A stretch of DNA of 64,000 bases from Scenedesmus sp. ARA3 (GCA_004335835.1 RWJK01000996.1:1-64000); one strand, 5' to 3'; counted from the first letter of the stretch, positions 22,378 through 35,120 are shown. The notes: a model not told the origin generated them from the letters alone. Program-made: numbers and translations.

Positions 22378-25300
22378 TGCATTTTTGACGAGCGCATGGA
22401 GAGGAGTAGAGCATGTGATGGGTTGAGTTACAGGCTCTCTTTGGGGTTGTTGCGCATGCATGCAGGATTGTATCCGTCGGCTGCTGTCCTTGTGTGGTGG
22501 CCTGCAAGACTGGGTTGTTGCGGGGGTGGGCGGATGTGGGGGTGGTTATGAGTTTTGGTTGATGTGGGGTGGAAGTCAGCAGCAACTGTGGCTGTTGGAG
22601 CGATATGCAGCAACAACAGCTGGTGATGTCTTCGTTCTTGGGGTCGGAAGCCAGCAGCAGCTGTGGCAGCTGGAGCAATATTCTGACAGAAGCAGCAGGC
22701 GGTGATGTTTGTTGGCTTTTTTTTTAATACGGCGGGAGTTTGAGGAGAGGTCAGCTGTGGGTAGAGAACAGGTGCCGCTTTCCTCGCATGAGGCGGGTTC
22801 ATCGGGGTGTGGTGATGTGTGATGTGCTGGTGATGCGTGAAGCAGCAACACCTATGCACGAAACACTCGGGGGCCATGCTATGGCCGGCCTTCAAATCTT
22901 CTCAGAAAAGCGGGACGCGCGCGTGGATGCAAGGGCTGGAGGGTGGCGAATGGCGGCATCACATGTGATATGATTATGCGCATGCAACGTGTGGTGCTGC
23001 TGCCACTGCTTGATGCATCTGTGATGAGTAGTTGGTGGGAACATGCTGGCGGTTATGACAACTTGCTGCACGTTGCTGCAGATTAAAAGAGCTGCGCCTG
23101 TAGCTGATGGCTTGCCTCGCATCTGGTGTGTGTATCAGCAAAAACACATGATGTATGTCACGAACTTTGTTTTGCGAGTGTGTTTTGTCAGGATCGCTTG
23201 TGTGTGTATGTATGGTAGTGTTGTGGGTGCTGTTGTGGTGCTAGCGTAACGGCTGTGGGCGGATAAGTGCATGTGATAGGTGTGTTTCTCCATATCATTT
23301 GCAGTTGCTGCTCATGTTAGGTCAAGTTTGTATGTCAGCGGCTTCAACGTGTTTGTTCTTGTGTAGCAATTTGTCCTGCGGTTTCGTCCCGCATGCAACA
23401 TCTGTTGTCATCAGACCTGAGACACACCTACATGTGGTTTTGCCAGAGTCCTTTTTACACAGTAGCCTGCACACACCATGTTGGTGTGTCCGATCATCTT
23501 CAGAATCTGTGCAGCTTTGAGCACGGTGGGTGTTCCGCCATACATCACAACGTGCATAGTACGCGTGGTCATGGAGCGCCCTTGTTTGCAAGACTGCCGG
23601 CTGCAGTTCACCCTTGGCAGTGCTGCAGTGTCCCCATGTTACTTGCTCAGGTGCAGGCTAGCATGATAGCGCTAGCCTGCTAGCACACGGTTGGTGCCTG
23701 GGTATGCATGCGTGCTGCAGTTGTGTGGTTGCGTACATGTTGCGACGGTGCGGCTGCGTGCGTGCTGCAAGGGTGTGGCGGTGTGCATCCTTGCGACGGA
23801 GGTCCGTCTCTTTGTGCCCAGGTGGTGCATCGTCCAGTTTTATTCCAGGAGAGGTGAATGCTTTAGGTGGTCGGTGTTGCTGCGTGCTGAACTATGGTGC
23901 TGGCAGGCGGCAGCAGAAGTCCTCTGCAGACGTGTTGGATGCACTTTGTTTGTTTCACTGGGGTCGTGCGTGTGTGTGCCTTGTTTGGTCGTAGTGTGCT
24001 GCAGCTGAGCATGTGTACCAGTGCACTTGTCGGCACAGTTTGCTGCCATGTGCGTTTGTGTAGGTTATGAAATACTGGCGGCTTTTGGTTTCTGTAGCTG
24101 GCCACAGTAGCTAGCAGCGCTGTTTTTGCGCCGCAGCTGTGTTGTTGAGCATGGCGCGTATCACGGGCATGTGCTTACACAGGGAAACGGCCGCAGCCAC
24201 AATTGAACGTGGTGGTGCCTTGCCCTGTGCCTTGCTTGATTAGCGTACAACTGCGTCGAGCATTTAGCACAGCCCAACACATCTGCATGGCACGCGCTGC
24301 ATACAACGCATGCGTCTAGGTGCATCGTAGCAGCACTGTTTCAGTGGGGTCGCATTGTCGGCTGCAATTTGACAACTTTGTGGCAGCCCCACCTGGTGCC
24401 GTGCTTACCACCAGAGCAAGATGCTTTCACATACACGGATTGGAGACTGTTTGGCGACATCTGGACAGCTGTGTTGGGCTGCTAGCCGGGCTCTGACTTC
24501 TGTTGAATGGTACGCCTGGGTTTCAAACAACAGGGTGGTCTAGCGCACACTGGTGCCACCCTGTTTACCGCCCTGTGTGCAGCGCAGAGCACATCATGGC
24601 GTGCTGGAGCCTAGCCCATATGTGTTTCTAATGCTTTGTGCCAGCTCCATGACAGCAGCATCATTCAGCAGCTGCTCCTGCATGAGCAGGCTGTTGTGTT
24701 CATGTCCTGTGTACCTAGTCTAGTACCTAGTCTAGTACTAAAGACTTGTTGCATGAACGGCGGGGGCATACATGGGCACCAACACCATGTGAAGGGCAAC
24801 CGGAACTATGTGCATGGCTGAATTTCCAAGCTCGACTGCCATGCATTGTGCCGTATGCTTGCTGAGCTTTGGCGTGCCGGCTTGGCACGGCATTTGTTAT
24901 GCCCACTAATAACTAGACAACGGCTCTGGCACCTTCTGCAGTTGCAGTGCTAGTGGCAGCAGCAGTCTGGATTTTGCTGAGGAGGTTGTGAGGCTAATAC
25001 AGTGAAGTTGAGGTTTCGGCTGGGGTTGAACCCTCAACCCAAAAACCTCTGTGCTGAGGATGTTGTGAGGCTTAAAACTGTGATGTGGCTCAGCCGCATG
25101 TATCAGCACCCAGCACCAGACATTTGCTGTGATCTACGTACCGTTACACGTGCGTTCCCACAGCACGTGCAAACACAGACTTCTGAGCCACGGGCACCAG
25201 CGTTGCTTAGCAGCCGGCGTCTTAGCACTGTTGCTTGGGACTTGTGGTGTGTGGGCATTGCTTGCTCGGGGTTTGTGGTGTGTCACCACTGCTTGCTTGG

Positions 25301-26580
25301 TGTTCGTGCGTGTGTCAGCAGCACTGGTTGCTTTGAGCTTGTGGTGTGTCAGCACTGGTTGCTTGGGGCTTGTGTGTGTCAGCACTGTTTGCTTTTGAGC
25401 TTGTGTGTGTCAATGGAGCATTGTGCTGCTGGCAGGCAGCTCAGCAACTGTCCTGCAAGCTGGTCTGCATGCCTTGAGCACATCTGTCGGCAGCACTTCG
25501 TAGAAGTGTGTACCGACATGGAGGCAGGCCGATTCCGGCTGCTCTGCATATTCCGCTGTGGGTGTGTGGAGCCTATGATACCCTGTGCCTTGCGGTGTCA
25601 CTGCGCTCTTACCAACTGTTACAGCTGATGTCTGTGCATGGTCTGGCTGCTGCTGCTTGTGCATGACACAGGTGTTGCTGTAGATCCTGCACCTTGCAAC
25701 CAGCAGTTGCGCTGCTGCACGCCCTGCCCATGCAACGCATGCTGCAATGCTAGGCTACTGGTGGGTTTGCGTCATTATCTGCTGCACATGCATGTACTTG
25801 GCTGCCCTGGCAGCTTTATTACACAGCCTTTTGCAGCAGTGCCCATGGCTCACTTGTTACATGCAAGACACACGAATAATCTGTTGTTAAGCAGGAGACA
25901 TGGAGCAAACTGCGTCGAGTGTAGAGCTCTGGTTGCTGAACATTTGCACTGCAGCTTTGGATGCTGGTGCTCGAATGCATGCTCATGTGTGGACCTGTCT
26001 GATTCCAACAGCGCAACAGCATGGCGCCACAGTTGTGTACGTGTACGTATGATGGGCGGTTGTGCCCTAGGCAACGTATGCACATGCTGCGCACGCATAT
26101 GCTGCTGCTAAGCTGTGCAAGCATGTGTTGACAGATATCTGTTGCATACTCATCCGTGGCACCCTGCAGCTGCGCGACGGGCCATGGGACTGCCACTAAA
26201 GCCTGTTGCTGATGGAAATGCAGAACACAGTTACTGCTGCTGATGGTCATGTGATGTGTTGAACAGCCCTTAGGCGTGATACGGCATGCCGTATTTCATG
26301 CCCAGCACTTGATGCTGCTGCGGCACAGGCCTTGGTTGGGTGTCTACCTTGTTACATTCACCGGTGGTAGAGAATGTAACAGTCAATCTGCAATGCGCCC
26401 CAACTGCCTGCCCGACACAGCAATGTCGCCCTCAGGCCATCCCGCCCCGTCATTGGCTAGGGCAGAGTGTACTTTCAGCAGGACGTGCTCGGTGTAGCGC
26501 TGGTGCAGTGGTACCGGCCGGTGACAGCAACACACCTAGGTAATAACCTTACATGTTTGCATCTTCGTTACCATATCAAC
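22378..26580. other. Gene-poor region downstream of kinase
   Basis: No ORF here shows coding character: the reading frames are short, Cys/His-rich translations of GT-rich DNA without splice-consistent continuation. The kinase 3' UTR must lie in the first part, but no TGTAA signal is close to the stop. A GT-rich minisatellite lies at about 25205-25415. Confidence 0.55.
25205..25415. repeat. GT-rich minisatellite
   Basis: Five or six imperfect units of roughly 36-42 bp built on CTTGTGGTGTGTCAGCACTG followed by TTGCTTGG. The units differ by several substitutions, so the array is old. Confidence 0.7.
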
Positions 26581-26589
26581 AGACCGGCT

Positions 26590-27900
26590 AATCGGCATTT
26601 CAGCCTGCGGTGCCTGGGATCTTGTGTTGAGGGCTGTGGACATTGAACTACAGGGCTTTCGAACCAGTTTGCGGTGCCTGGGACCTGGTGTCTAGGGCTG
26701 TGGACATTCATCTGCAGTGCTGTGGGCCCAGTTTGCGGTGCCTGGGACCTGGTGCTTAGGGCTGTGGACATTCAACTGCAGTGCTGTGGACCCAGCGTGT
26801 GGTGCCTGGGAGCTGGTGTTTTGGTCTGTGGACATTCAACTGCAGTGCTTTAAACCCAGCGTGCGATGCCTGAGAGCTGGTGTTTGGAGCTGTGGACATT
26901 TAATTGCAGTGCTGTGGACCCAGCTTGCGGTGCCTGGGAGCTGGTGTTTGGGGCTGTGGACATTCAACTGCAGTGCTGTGGACGCAGCGTGCGGTGCCTG
27001 GGAGCTGGTGCTTAGGGCCGTGGACATTCGCCTGCAGTGCTGTGGACGCAGCTTGAGGTGCCTGGGAGCTGGTGTTTGGGGCTGTGCACATTCAACTGCA
27101 GTGCTGTGGACCCAGCTTACGGTGCTTGGGAGCTGGTGTTTAGGTCTGTAGACATTCAACTGCAGTGCTGTGGGCCCAGTTTGCGGTGCCTGGGAGCTGG
27201 TGTTTAGGTCTGTGGACATTCAACTGCAGTGCTGTGGACGCAGCTTGGGGTGCCTGGGAGCTGGTGCTTAGGGCCGTAGACAATCAACTGCAGTGCTGTG
27301 GACGCAGCTTGCGGTGCCTGGGATCTGGTGTTTAGGGCTGTGCACATTCAACTGCAGTGCTGTGGACNNNNNNNNNNNNNNNNNNNNNNNNNNNNNNNNN
27401 NNNNNNNNNNNNNNNNNGAGCTGGTGTTTAGGTCTGTGGACATTCAACTGCAGTGCTGTGGACCCAGCTTGCGGTGCCTGAGAGCTGGTGTTTTGGGCTG
27501 TGGACCTTCAACTGCAGTGCTGTGGACGCAGCTTGCGGTGCCTGGGATCTGGTGTTTAGGGCTGTAGACATTGAACTGCAGCGCTTTGGACCCAGCGTGC
27601 GGTGCCTGGGAGCTGGTGCTTGGGGCTGTGGACATTCATCTGCAGTGCTGTGGACCCAACTTGCGGTGCCTAGGACCTGGTGCTTAGGGCTGTGGACATT
27701 CATCTGCAGTGTTGTGGACCCAGCTTGCGGTGCCCGGGAGCTGGTGTTTGGGGTTGTGGACATTCAACTGCAGTACTGTGGACCCAGCTTGCGGTGCCTG
27801 GGAGCTGGTGTTTGGGTCTGTGGACATGTGTCGGTGTCGATGGATGCGAGGGTTGCCCAACGAGGCTGCATTGTGCTGTGGACCCAGCTTTCGATGCCTG
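26590..27900. repeat. 64-bp satellite, about 20 copies
   Basis: The unit contains GGTGCCTGGGAGCTGGTG, then CTGTGGACATTCAACTGCAG and TGCTGTGGAC. The A of GGGAGCTGG falls at 26939, 27003 and 27067, a strict 64-bp period. As 64 is not divisible by three, three units make a 192-bp frame cycle, which is why long tandem-repeat ORFs appear on both strands; they are not genes. The array contains an assembly gap, so the real copy number is unknown. Confidence 0.95.
27368..27417. other. Assembly gap (50 N)
   Basis: A run of 50 Ns inside the 64-bp satellite. The round length suggests a placeholder of unknown true size. Confidence 0.98.
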
Positions 27901-29527
27901 GTCATCCACAACATGTTGCAACTACTGGTCGTCATCAGCTGTCAGAGGCGTGCACGTTGCCGTCACCGGCCAGTTGTCGCCATTGCCCGGCATCTCATAC
28001 CAACGCTGAATCCATCACAGTGTGAGCAGCTGCGACACCACCGGCATATTGTTACTGCTACAACTGTCTATGGGTGCTGCTGCTGCTGCCAACCGTCACC
28101 AGAACACGTTGCCAACTTTACCCCGTCACAAGTCATGACAAAATGCCAGACAACATTAAACTGACACATAGCTTTTGTCGGGATTTTGGAGGGATCAATC
28201 TCCTGTTTATCAACGATTATGAGATGTTCCACATCTCAAGCTGCAACTATTTTGCGGGCTCGTTGCACTTTGATTACAAGCCGGTCAGCAGCTGAGCAGA
28301 CACAGCTGACAATCGTGGCTGTCACAGTCAACCACACAGTGAGTTGTACATGTACAGCTTGACATGTCCAAGTCGCAGCTGCAGCTACCTACCAGCTGCA
28401 CATTACATTACATTACATTACATGCTCCACTCAACGAGGAGTGGGAACCCCACAACTGTTGGCAAGCTGGCCATGGCATGACTGTGCTGCTAGAGCAAGT
28501 ACACAAATTGACAGCATCACATTTCGCTCCTTACCAGGACTTGCAGGCTAGCGCCAGCGGCAGTGGTACTAGCTGGTAAAAGTTACACAAGAAGCTCGCC
28601 GGATTGGTGAGCCAATGACAGGCTGGAAAGACAAAAAAACAAACACTGGACAAAGCTTAGGCCCTTTCAACAGTCAACACTGCCAAAATTCATCCTGGCT
28701 ATCGTCCCACAGAGGATCGCATAGCAGTTCCTGGTGGCGTTCATCCATCAAAGCACCTGTGTTGCCACGTGGGCAGCAGCACTCACATACATGCGCAGTA
28801 ATCCAACAACACAGAACCGCACCACCACCAACTCGTACCACCACAAACAGCACACTATGCGGTGGCACCCAAGCTCCTCATGCCATATAGACCATAGTTG
28901 TGTGCAGAAGAGTCGTGCAAGCAGTCACCCGGCCCAGAAAACCAAGTATGTGAACTGCTGTGTTCCATGTGCTCATAGCTGACCTAGGCCTGCAGCAGGT
29001 GCTTCAAGCCTCAAAACGTTCTACTCTGACACTGCATGACACTAACCTAGTGCTGAGCATAAAACAACTGAGCTGGCAATCCAAGATAGCCGACCTCCAA
29101 CCCTTCGAAGGGTTTGAAACTCAAATGTGATGCCAGGCTCAATGTCATTCTTATGATAAAGTTTGTGCCTTGTTGGCAGTCGGAAACCACTGTCGCAATG
29201 CTGACCAAAGCAGATAGCCATGCCCCACTGTAATCTACAACACCTCACTCACAACGTGCCACAATCTCTTGTGCAGGCATTGCCTCCTGTCAGTGGATTC
29301 TGAGAGCTGGTAGAGCTAGCTCTACCAGCTGCAAGCAGCACACTGCTGCAGCGGCTCTGCCCGCAGGGGCCTCCGGCCACTTCACTTTGAAGCCACTTCA
29401 GCATAGTCGGACAGGTAGAAGGTTTGAAGCCCAGCAGCGCTGCCCCTGGCCACACACACCCTCTTAGCCCCAACTTACTCAGGAGCTGCAGAGCTGCCTG
29501 GGTAGTCACTCACTCAATCAACCAGCG
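27901..29527. other. Intergenic stretch between satellite and minus-strand gene
   Basis: No supported gene. It contains a run of TTACA words at 28395-28420 on the plus strand (TGTAA on the minus strand) that belongs to a repeat tail described separately. Confidence 0.5.
28394..28447 (-). mobile_element. SINE/LINE-like 3' end, copy 1
   Basis: On the minus strand this reads GGGGTTCCCACTCCTC, then GTTGAGTGGAGC, then a run of ATGTA units. CCACTC and GAGTGG can pair as a six-base stem around CTCGTT. A nearly identical stem plus (TGTAA)-type tail occurs in the opposite orientation at 55597-55650. A shared stem-loop followed by a short tandem tail is typical of non-LTR retrotransposon or SINE 3' ends. 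No 5' portion or reverse transcriptase is recognisable. Confidence 0.55.
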
Positions 29528-30094
29528 CAGCCTAGTCAGCCTCCTCCTCAACAAGCCGGGCGCCAGCCAGAACTGGCACTGCCACAGGCAAGGCTCAGCC
29601 TAAGCCACCCGCTTTGTGATCAAGCCAGCTGCAGGCTGCTGCATAGCAGCAGCAGCAGCAGCTGACGATGCATACAATCTGCCAGTGCTGGTAAAGGCAG
29701 TGTAGCGGATTTCAACAACACACTGCCCCAATGGCTCTGCCCTGAGGGGCTTCCAGCCGCTTCATTGCACCCATGCAGTGCGGCTGCAGCCTAGTCAGCC
29801 TCCTCCTCAACAAGCCGGGCGCCAGCCAGAACTGGCGCTGCCACAGGCAAGGCTCAGCCTAAGCCACCCGCTTTGTGATCAAGCCAGCTGCAGGCTGCTG
29901 CTGCTACGCAGCTGACAATGCATACAATCCGCCAGTGCTGGTAAAGGCAGTGTAGCGGATTTTAATAGCACACTGCTCCAATGGCTCTGCCCTGAGGGGC
30001 TTCCAGCCGCTTCACTGCACCCATGCAGTGCGACTGCAGCCTAGTCAGCCTCCTCCTCAACAAGCCGGGCGCCAGCCATGCCGGCAGGCAGCGC
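29528..30094 (-). repeat. Triplicated terminal exon
   Basis: A 250-259 bp unit starting CAGCCTAGTCAGCCTCCTCC recurs at 29528, 29787 and 30037. On the minus strand each copy encodes a terminal LAGARLVEEEAD (MAGARLVEEEAD in the 30041 copy) followed by TAG (stops at 29532, 29791 and 30041). The two distal copies carry their own possible acceptor (ctgtggcag). Only the 30041-30094 copy chains cleanly to a ctgctgctgcag acceptor. Confidence 0.85.
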
Positions 30095-32823
30095 CTGCAG
30101 CAGCAGCAAGTCAGAAAGCAGCATCAAGTGTGTGAAGAGCGCGGCACTGCACACTGCATGGCAGAGGTCTTGGCAGTGACAAGGTTGTGCTTCATAGTCG
30201 GCTGCACTCAGAAATTCCTGACCTCTGGACAGCAGCACTGTGTTATACTGTTGCTCCACCCTCCGCCGAACATGCAGTTGACGGTGAGCAAACTGCACCG
30301 CTCTGGCATGCAAGCAAAACGCAGAGCACAACAGTGCAGATTGTTACTGCCTGGCATATTGCGGCGCTGCCTGGGCTCAGCAAGGGCAGTTTAGGGCCTG
30401 CAGCCACCTGCAGTGTGACAGCAGCGCCTGCGCAAGTGGAATGCTGCACTGTCGTAGCTTGAGCTATCCTGCTGCTGCCTGCCACTGACAGCTGTAGCTG
30501 CCATGTAATGTGGCCACAGCTGGTTGCCCCTGACTGCTTCTGCACTGATGATGATGCAGCAAAAGCAGCGTTCTGCCCACCTGCAGGTTGCCCCCAGGCA
30601 GCAGGCCAGGGCCGCCTGCCGCACCAGCACCACCCTGCAGCAGCAGTAGCAGCAGCAGCACATCAGCAGCACATCAGCAGCAAACAGCAGCACGGCAGCA
30701 GCACAGCACGGCGATAACGTGGCAACAGCAGAAGCAGTAGCAGCGGCAGCATCAGCAGCAGCCGGGGCGCAGGTATGTCGGTGGATGCATGAATGCACAG
30801 AAAGTGCAGTCCAGCAATGTAGCTGCCAGCCACTGTTAGTAGGAAGCAGTCCTGTCCTAAATCTATAACGCCTGGACAGAGAGCGTGGCGAACACAATAC
30901 ACCTGTCCAGCTCACACAAGGTGCAGCACGCACCTGCAGCACCCCCAGTACCAGCAGCACACACAATTTGCAGCAGCCACCTCATTGGCTGATTCGGCAC
31001 TGCTAACAGTTTATTGCGGCACGTACCGTCAGCACGCCCAGGCCACGCAGCACCAGGCTGTAGCAACCACACTGTAGCATTCTCAAGCCGTGCAGCGCAG
31101 GCCTCGGTGTACATGCCGAATCCCATTCAAGCAACACACTCTGGATCAGGCTACAGCTGTGCAGCATGCCTTGTCAGCACGCTCAGGTCGTGCAGTACAC
31201 ACAACATGCAACAACCACGTGCAGCACCCCATCCAAGCACGGCGTAGCACAACATGCTAGAGCGTGCAGCGCCATCTTACGTCCAACAGCTGCAACACGC
31301 ACCTTCAGCACGTCTACGCCGTACATCACGAGCCGCAACACCTTATCGTTGCGGTCGCGCTCCGTTTTGGCGCGCTCCCGCTCCATCTGCGCCACATTGC
31401 TCATCAGATCCACCATGGCCCGGTCCTGCACGCACATTGCAGTTACATGATGTGACATGGGCGAAAGCATGCAGGCTTGTTCCAGTGCTTGTCTTGTGGC
31501 CCTCCATCCGCAGCGCGTTGTGGGCCAGCGCCACCACGGCCGGTTCCTGCAAGCAGATTGCAAGCAGATTGCATGTTTTCACAGGGGTGAAAGCATGTTC
31601 ATCGCAAATGTTCAGGAAATGCTTGTGGCGGTCCATCCGTGGCGCGTTGTGGGCCAGCGCCACCACGGCCGGTCCCTGCAAGCAGATTGCAGTTGCATGT
31701 TGCTGCAGGAGTGAAGCATGCATTACTGAGTGCCCAGCAGATGGCCTGCTCTCGCTCTATCAGCGCCACGTTGTTGAGCAGCGCCACGGACGCAGGGTGC
31801 TGCAGACAGGTTACTGTTGCATGCAGTTACAGGGGCGAACGCATGCATGGTTGGAAGGCCCAGCACATGGCCTTGTGCCGCTCCATCTGCAGCGTGTTGG
31901 TTGCCAGCGCCACGAGGGCGGGTCCTGCACACAATGCCTGGTTCACAGCTAATGAATGTATGCAAGAGCATGCATGTTCTGTAAGGCTTGTAAAGCCCAG
32001 ATGCAATGCAACGATGCATTTCAGCAGGCACGGCCACTCACTGAAACGAGGGCAATATCGATGCTTTTACAGTGTAGGGTGGTTGCTCGCCGGCTGCCTT
32101 GCCTTTCTGGCACTGCCGAACATACATCACTCCACCACACTCACGTTGCGCCAGTTTGGGTCCGCCGCTGCTGCACCAACTGTCAAGCTCAGCAGCTGCT
32201 CCGCTTCGCTGATGCCAGCAGCACCTGGGCCGGCAGCAGCAGCAGCAGCAGCTGCACTGCTGCCGGCCACACCGCCAGCGGCAGCAGCAGCAGCACTGCT
32301 GCCGGCCACACCGCCAGCGGCAGCAGCAGCAGCAGCCCCTGCAGGCTGCGCCACACCCCCCGCCACTGATGGTCCACCCTGGCGTGCTGCTGCTGCTGCT
32401 GCTGCAGGCGTGCGGCGTGCCCCGTTTGTCTTCTTGGGCCTCTTTGTTGCGCGCGACGCACCTGCTGCTGCTGTGCCGCTGCCGCGCTTGGGTGTCGCAG
32501 CCGCTGCTGCTGAGCTGTGCCCTGCTGCTGCTGCCGCTGCTGCTGTTGCTGCCGCCGCTGCTGCAGAGGCAGCTGCCTCGGCAGCGCGCTGCTTGGCTGC
32601 TGCTGCGGGGGCTGGTGTTGGTGTGTGCAGCTCTGCAGGGCTTGCTGACTCATCATGGTCATGATGATGTGGCGCCTGCTGATCACGGTCTGCAGTGTCA
32701 TCAAAGTTGTCACCTGCTGGTGCAGCCGCCTCAACATCGCCAGGTGCAGCCTGCGCTGCAGCTGCAGGCACGTTGGGCTGTGTGGCGCGGCGCCACTCCT
32801 GGCAGTGGAAGAGGAGGCGGTTG

Positions 32824-32881
<58 letters not shown>

Positions 32882-33386
32882 GGAGGAGGCGGCAGTCACG
32901 GCGGTTAGGGGCAGCACGTTGAACAGTGTTGTGTTGCTTACTGACACACTACTTCTGGGACAGCTTGTGTGGGCTGACAGTGCCAGTTATTGAGCAGTGT
33001 ATAAGGGACTCCAAATAGTTGCAGCAAAGATCTTGGCCAGCAGTGGCCGAATTACACCCTGAAAGTACATGCTGGGCCAAGACCCTGATTACTGCAAGCT
33101 TGGCAACCTCGCCGGACCCTGGTCACGGGGCGTCAAGAAGCAAAGCGCATCTTCACAGCTCACCCAACAAGCTACAGCTCACCTGCACCGCCTCAGTTGG
33201 TGAGCGCATCAGGAAGCAGAGTACGTTTCAAAAGAAGCAGAGTACGTTCTAAAGCTCTTCCAATGTGCTGCAGCTCACCTGCACAGCCTCCCGCAGCACA
33301 GGCATCAGCTCGTCCCCTCCCACGCCGCTCCAGGCCTCCTCCTGAGTGCCATTAACGTGCTGCAGCCAGTACCTGCAAGTATGTGG

Positions 33387-33441
<55 letters not shown>

Positions 33442-35120
33442 TTGCGGGGCAACACGCGTATAGGCAGCTGTGAATGTGCATATTTAAGGAGCTTTGATGC
33501 TGCAGCAAAAAGTGCTCAGTAGAGTGCAATGATGCGAGTCAGACAAAAATGGAACGGGGCAAGCAGGTTCCGATGCATGCCGCAACATCACGCTGAGCCA
33601 GCTGCAGCCCTGACAGTACACAAATTAAGTTTGTTAGACAAAGATCTCCCTGGGTATGTATGAATGCACACTGCAGAGTCATTCCTGCTCAGCTATAGCT
33701 GTGCTGCACAAACGCTGTTGCACAAAGGCAGTTGCTGCAGAACCCTCGCTGCTCAGCAGCTCAGCAATGCTGCTGCTGCTGCGACACAACAGGTGCTGAG
33801 TCACATGCTATGTGTTCGCAGCATACAACGTAACTGATTCACTACACACCTGTATCTGAAGGGGCCTCGGCCGCGGCAGATGCCGCTGCGGAAGCCCTTC
33901 TTGGCCTCCTCTGTCCAGGGGACCAGCTGCATGTCAGTCACGCAACGTGCAATGAAGTGCTTGCGCTCCTGCCGCCTGCCAAGGCCACACGACTTCAGGT
34001 TGTTTAACAGGTGCTCCTGAGGCCTGTAGTTAAGGTCGTTTCCCTTGTGATTGAGCAGTGCATACGGCCATGAGCCGTCTGCAGCCCTGCATGCAGCAGC
34101 AGAAGCAGTAGCAGCAAGTGCAGGTGCATGCATTTCAAGATGCGTTGTTCCGAACGTTTCTTTACGAGAACGACTCAATGTAACCACACAGGCGACAACC
34201 AGTGATTGAATTACTGCCACGCCGTGATGTTTGCACGCTGATTGGATGCACTCGTCGCATGAGCAGCTGTGAAGAGCTGCTGCACCTGATCTGCGCACCT
34301 GGTGTAGCTCCCGTCATCCAGCTTGGTTCCGAAGATGCCGTAAACGGTGTCATCCATGATGGGTAACAAGGCAGGCACGATGCGGCCGCTGTGAGGGTGA
34401 TACGTCGAAGCAGAGGAGCACGCCACGTCTAGCTGATGTTCAGCTGCAACAGGTCAACGCCAGATTGGTGTATTTGAACGATCTACACCATAAAATGGTA
34501 AAATAACGGGCTAAGTTGGCACGGTGCACCGCAAAATCGACAATTCGCCGGAACACAGCACGCTTGGGTATATGTCACACCGGCGATTGCTTTGTCTGAA
34601 TAATAAACATTTAGCGCTCAATATTCATATTTGTTTTTTACTTGCGCTTGTAGCATACAAAAACCTGGGCAGGGCGGGCTAGCAGCATTGCAGTGCAGGT
34701 GCCACTGGTGCAGGTACCTGCATAGTGCACAGCAGTCGCCTGTGATCGCAGCTCTCCAGCAGTCCCTGCTGCTCCAGCAACGACCAGTCGCGAGAATCCG
34801 CGCAAGCACCACAGAGGTGCGTTCTGGTGAACCAGAATTCAGCAAATCCATTCTTGCCGCTGAAGCTACTCTGCTGCTGCTTTTCCCAAGTCAGCTATCA
34901 TAGCATATGCCAAAAGTTCCGTTACAGATAGCCACTTCGCTAGCTGTGACAAAAGCAGCACAGGAAAGCAGAGTGCAGCAGCAGGTAGATGCAATTCCTT
35001 GCAGAAATGATCGCGCGAAGACATGTCTGCATTTCTAACAGCAGTGGTGGGCTTTCTTGCCACCAAGTGCTGTGCAGCAACAGCAGCTGCATCGTCCACT
35101 GTTCCCCTTGCTTTTGCCAT
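30041..35120 (-). CDS. Unidentified, probably nuclear protein, about 553 aa, 9 exons
   Basis: Minus-strand exons: 35120-34926, 34823-34718, 34443-34299, 34086-33850, 33372-33279, 32798-32145, 31425-31303, 30634-30581 (least certain), 30094-30041. Phases agree throughout. Residues 1-259 form an ordered domain I do not recognise (GRIVPALLPIMDDTVYGIFG; LLNHKGNDLNYRPQEHLLNN; YWLQHVNGTQEEAWSG). Residues 260-477 are Ala-rich with an acidic/His stretch and a basic KRPKK cluster like a nuclear localisation signal. Next comes a charged coil (AQMERERAKTERDRNDK). The C-terminus ends LVEEEAD. The start ATG is 85 bp from the start of the divergent plus-strand gene; the first exon is less certain than the rest. 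It could be a chromatin or DNA-binding factor, but nothing specific supports that. Confidence 0.62.
30930..31930 (-). repeat. Acceptor- and donor-side copies around exon 31303-31425
   Basis: Upstream copies of the acceptor and exon start (gcag|GACC.GGCC.TGGTGG, coding AMVDLMSNVAQMERERAK in the true exon) have boundaries at 31425, 31546, 31675, 31799 and 31924, steps of 121-129 bp. Downstream copies of the exon end (LVMYGVDVLK|gtgcgt) have boundaries at about 31027 (LVLRGLGVLT|gtacgt) and 30934 (LVLGVLQ|gtgcgt). This is the clearest two-sided example in the window. Confidence 0.88.
32824..32880. repeat. (CAG)n microsatellite at an acceptor
   Basis: About 18 consecutive AGC/CAG triplets on the plus strand, CTG in the sense of the minus-strand gene, ending about 25 bp upstream of its acceptor at 32798. 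Any ORF through it is poly-Gln/Ala/Ser and not supported as coding. Confidence 0.9.
33390..33440. repeat. (CAG)n microsatellite at an acceptor
   Basis: About 17 CAG units, CTG in the sense of the minus-strand gene, located just upstream of the acceptor at 33372. Confidence 0.9.

Noticed and set aside
22428..22895. 155-codon minus-strand ORF downstream of the kinase
   Set aside because: His/Pro/Cys-rich, no splice-consistent extension, overlaps the expected kinase 3' UTR.
25023..25043. GGGTTGAACCCTCAACCC palindrome as a terminator or origin
   Set aside because: A short inverted repeat in nuclear noncoding DNA with no gene end nearby; chance is likely.
26717..27763. Long tandem-repeat ORFs on both strands
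   Set aside because: They are a by-product of a 64-bp satellite whose three-unit cycle is 192 bp; they cross an assembly gap and have no coding signal.
28364..28579. Shared peptide HYITLHAPLNEEWEP at 28.4 and 55.6 kb as a conserved small protein
   Set aside because: Identity is at nucleotide level across a stem-loop and repeat tail; the ORFs differ outside it, so a transposon-tail remnant explains it better.
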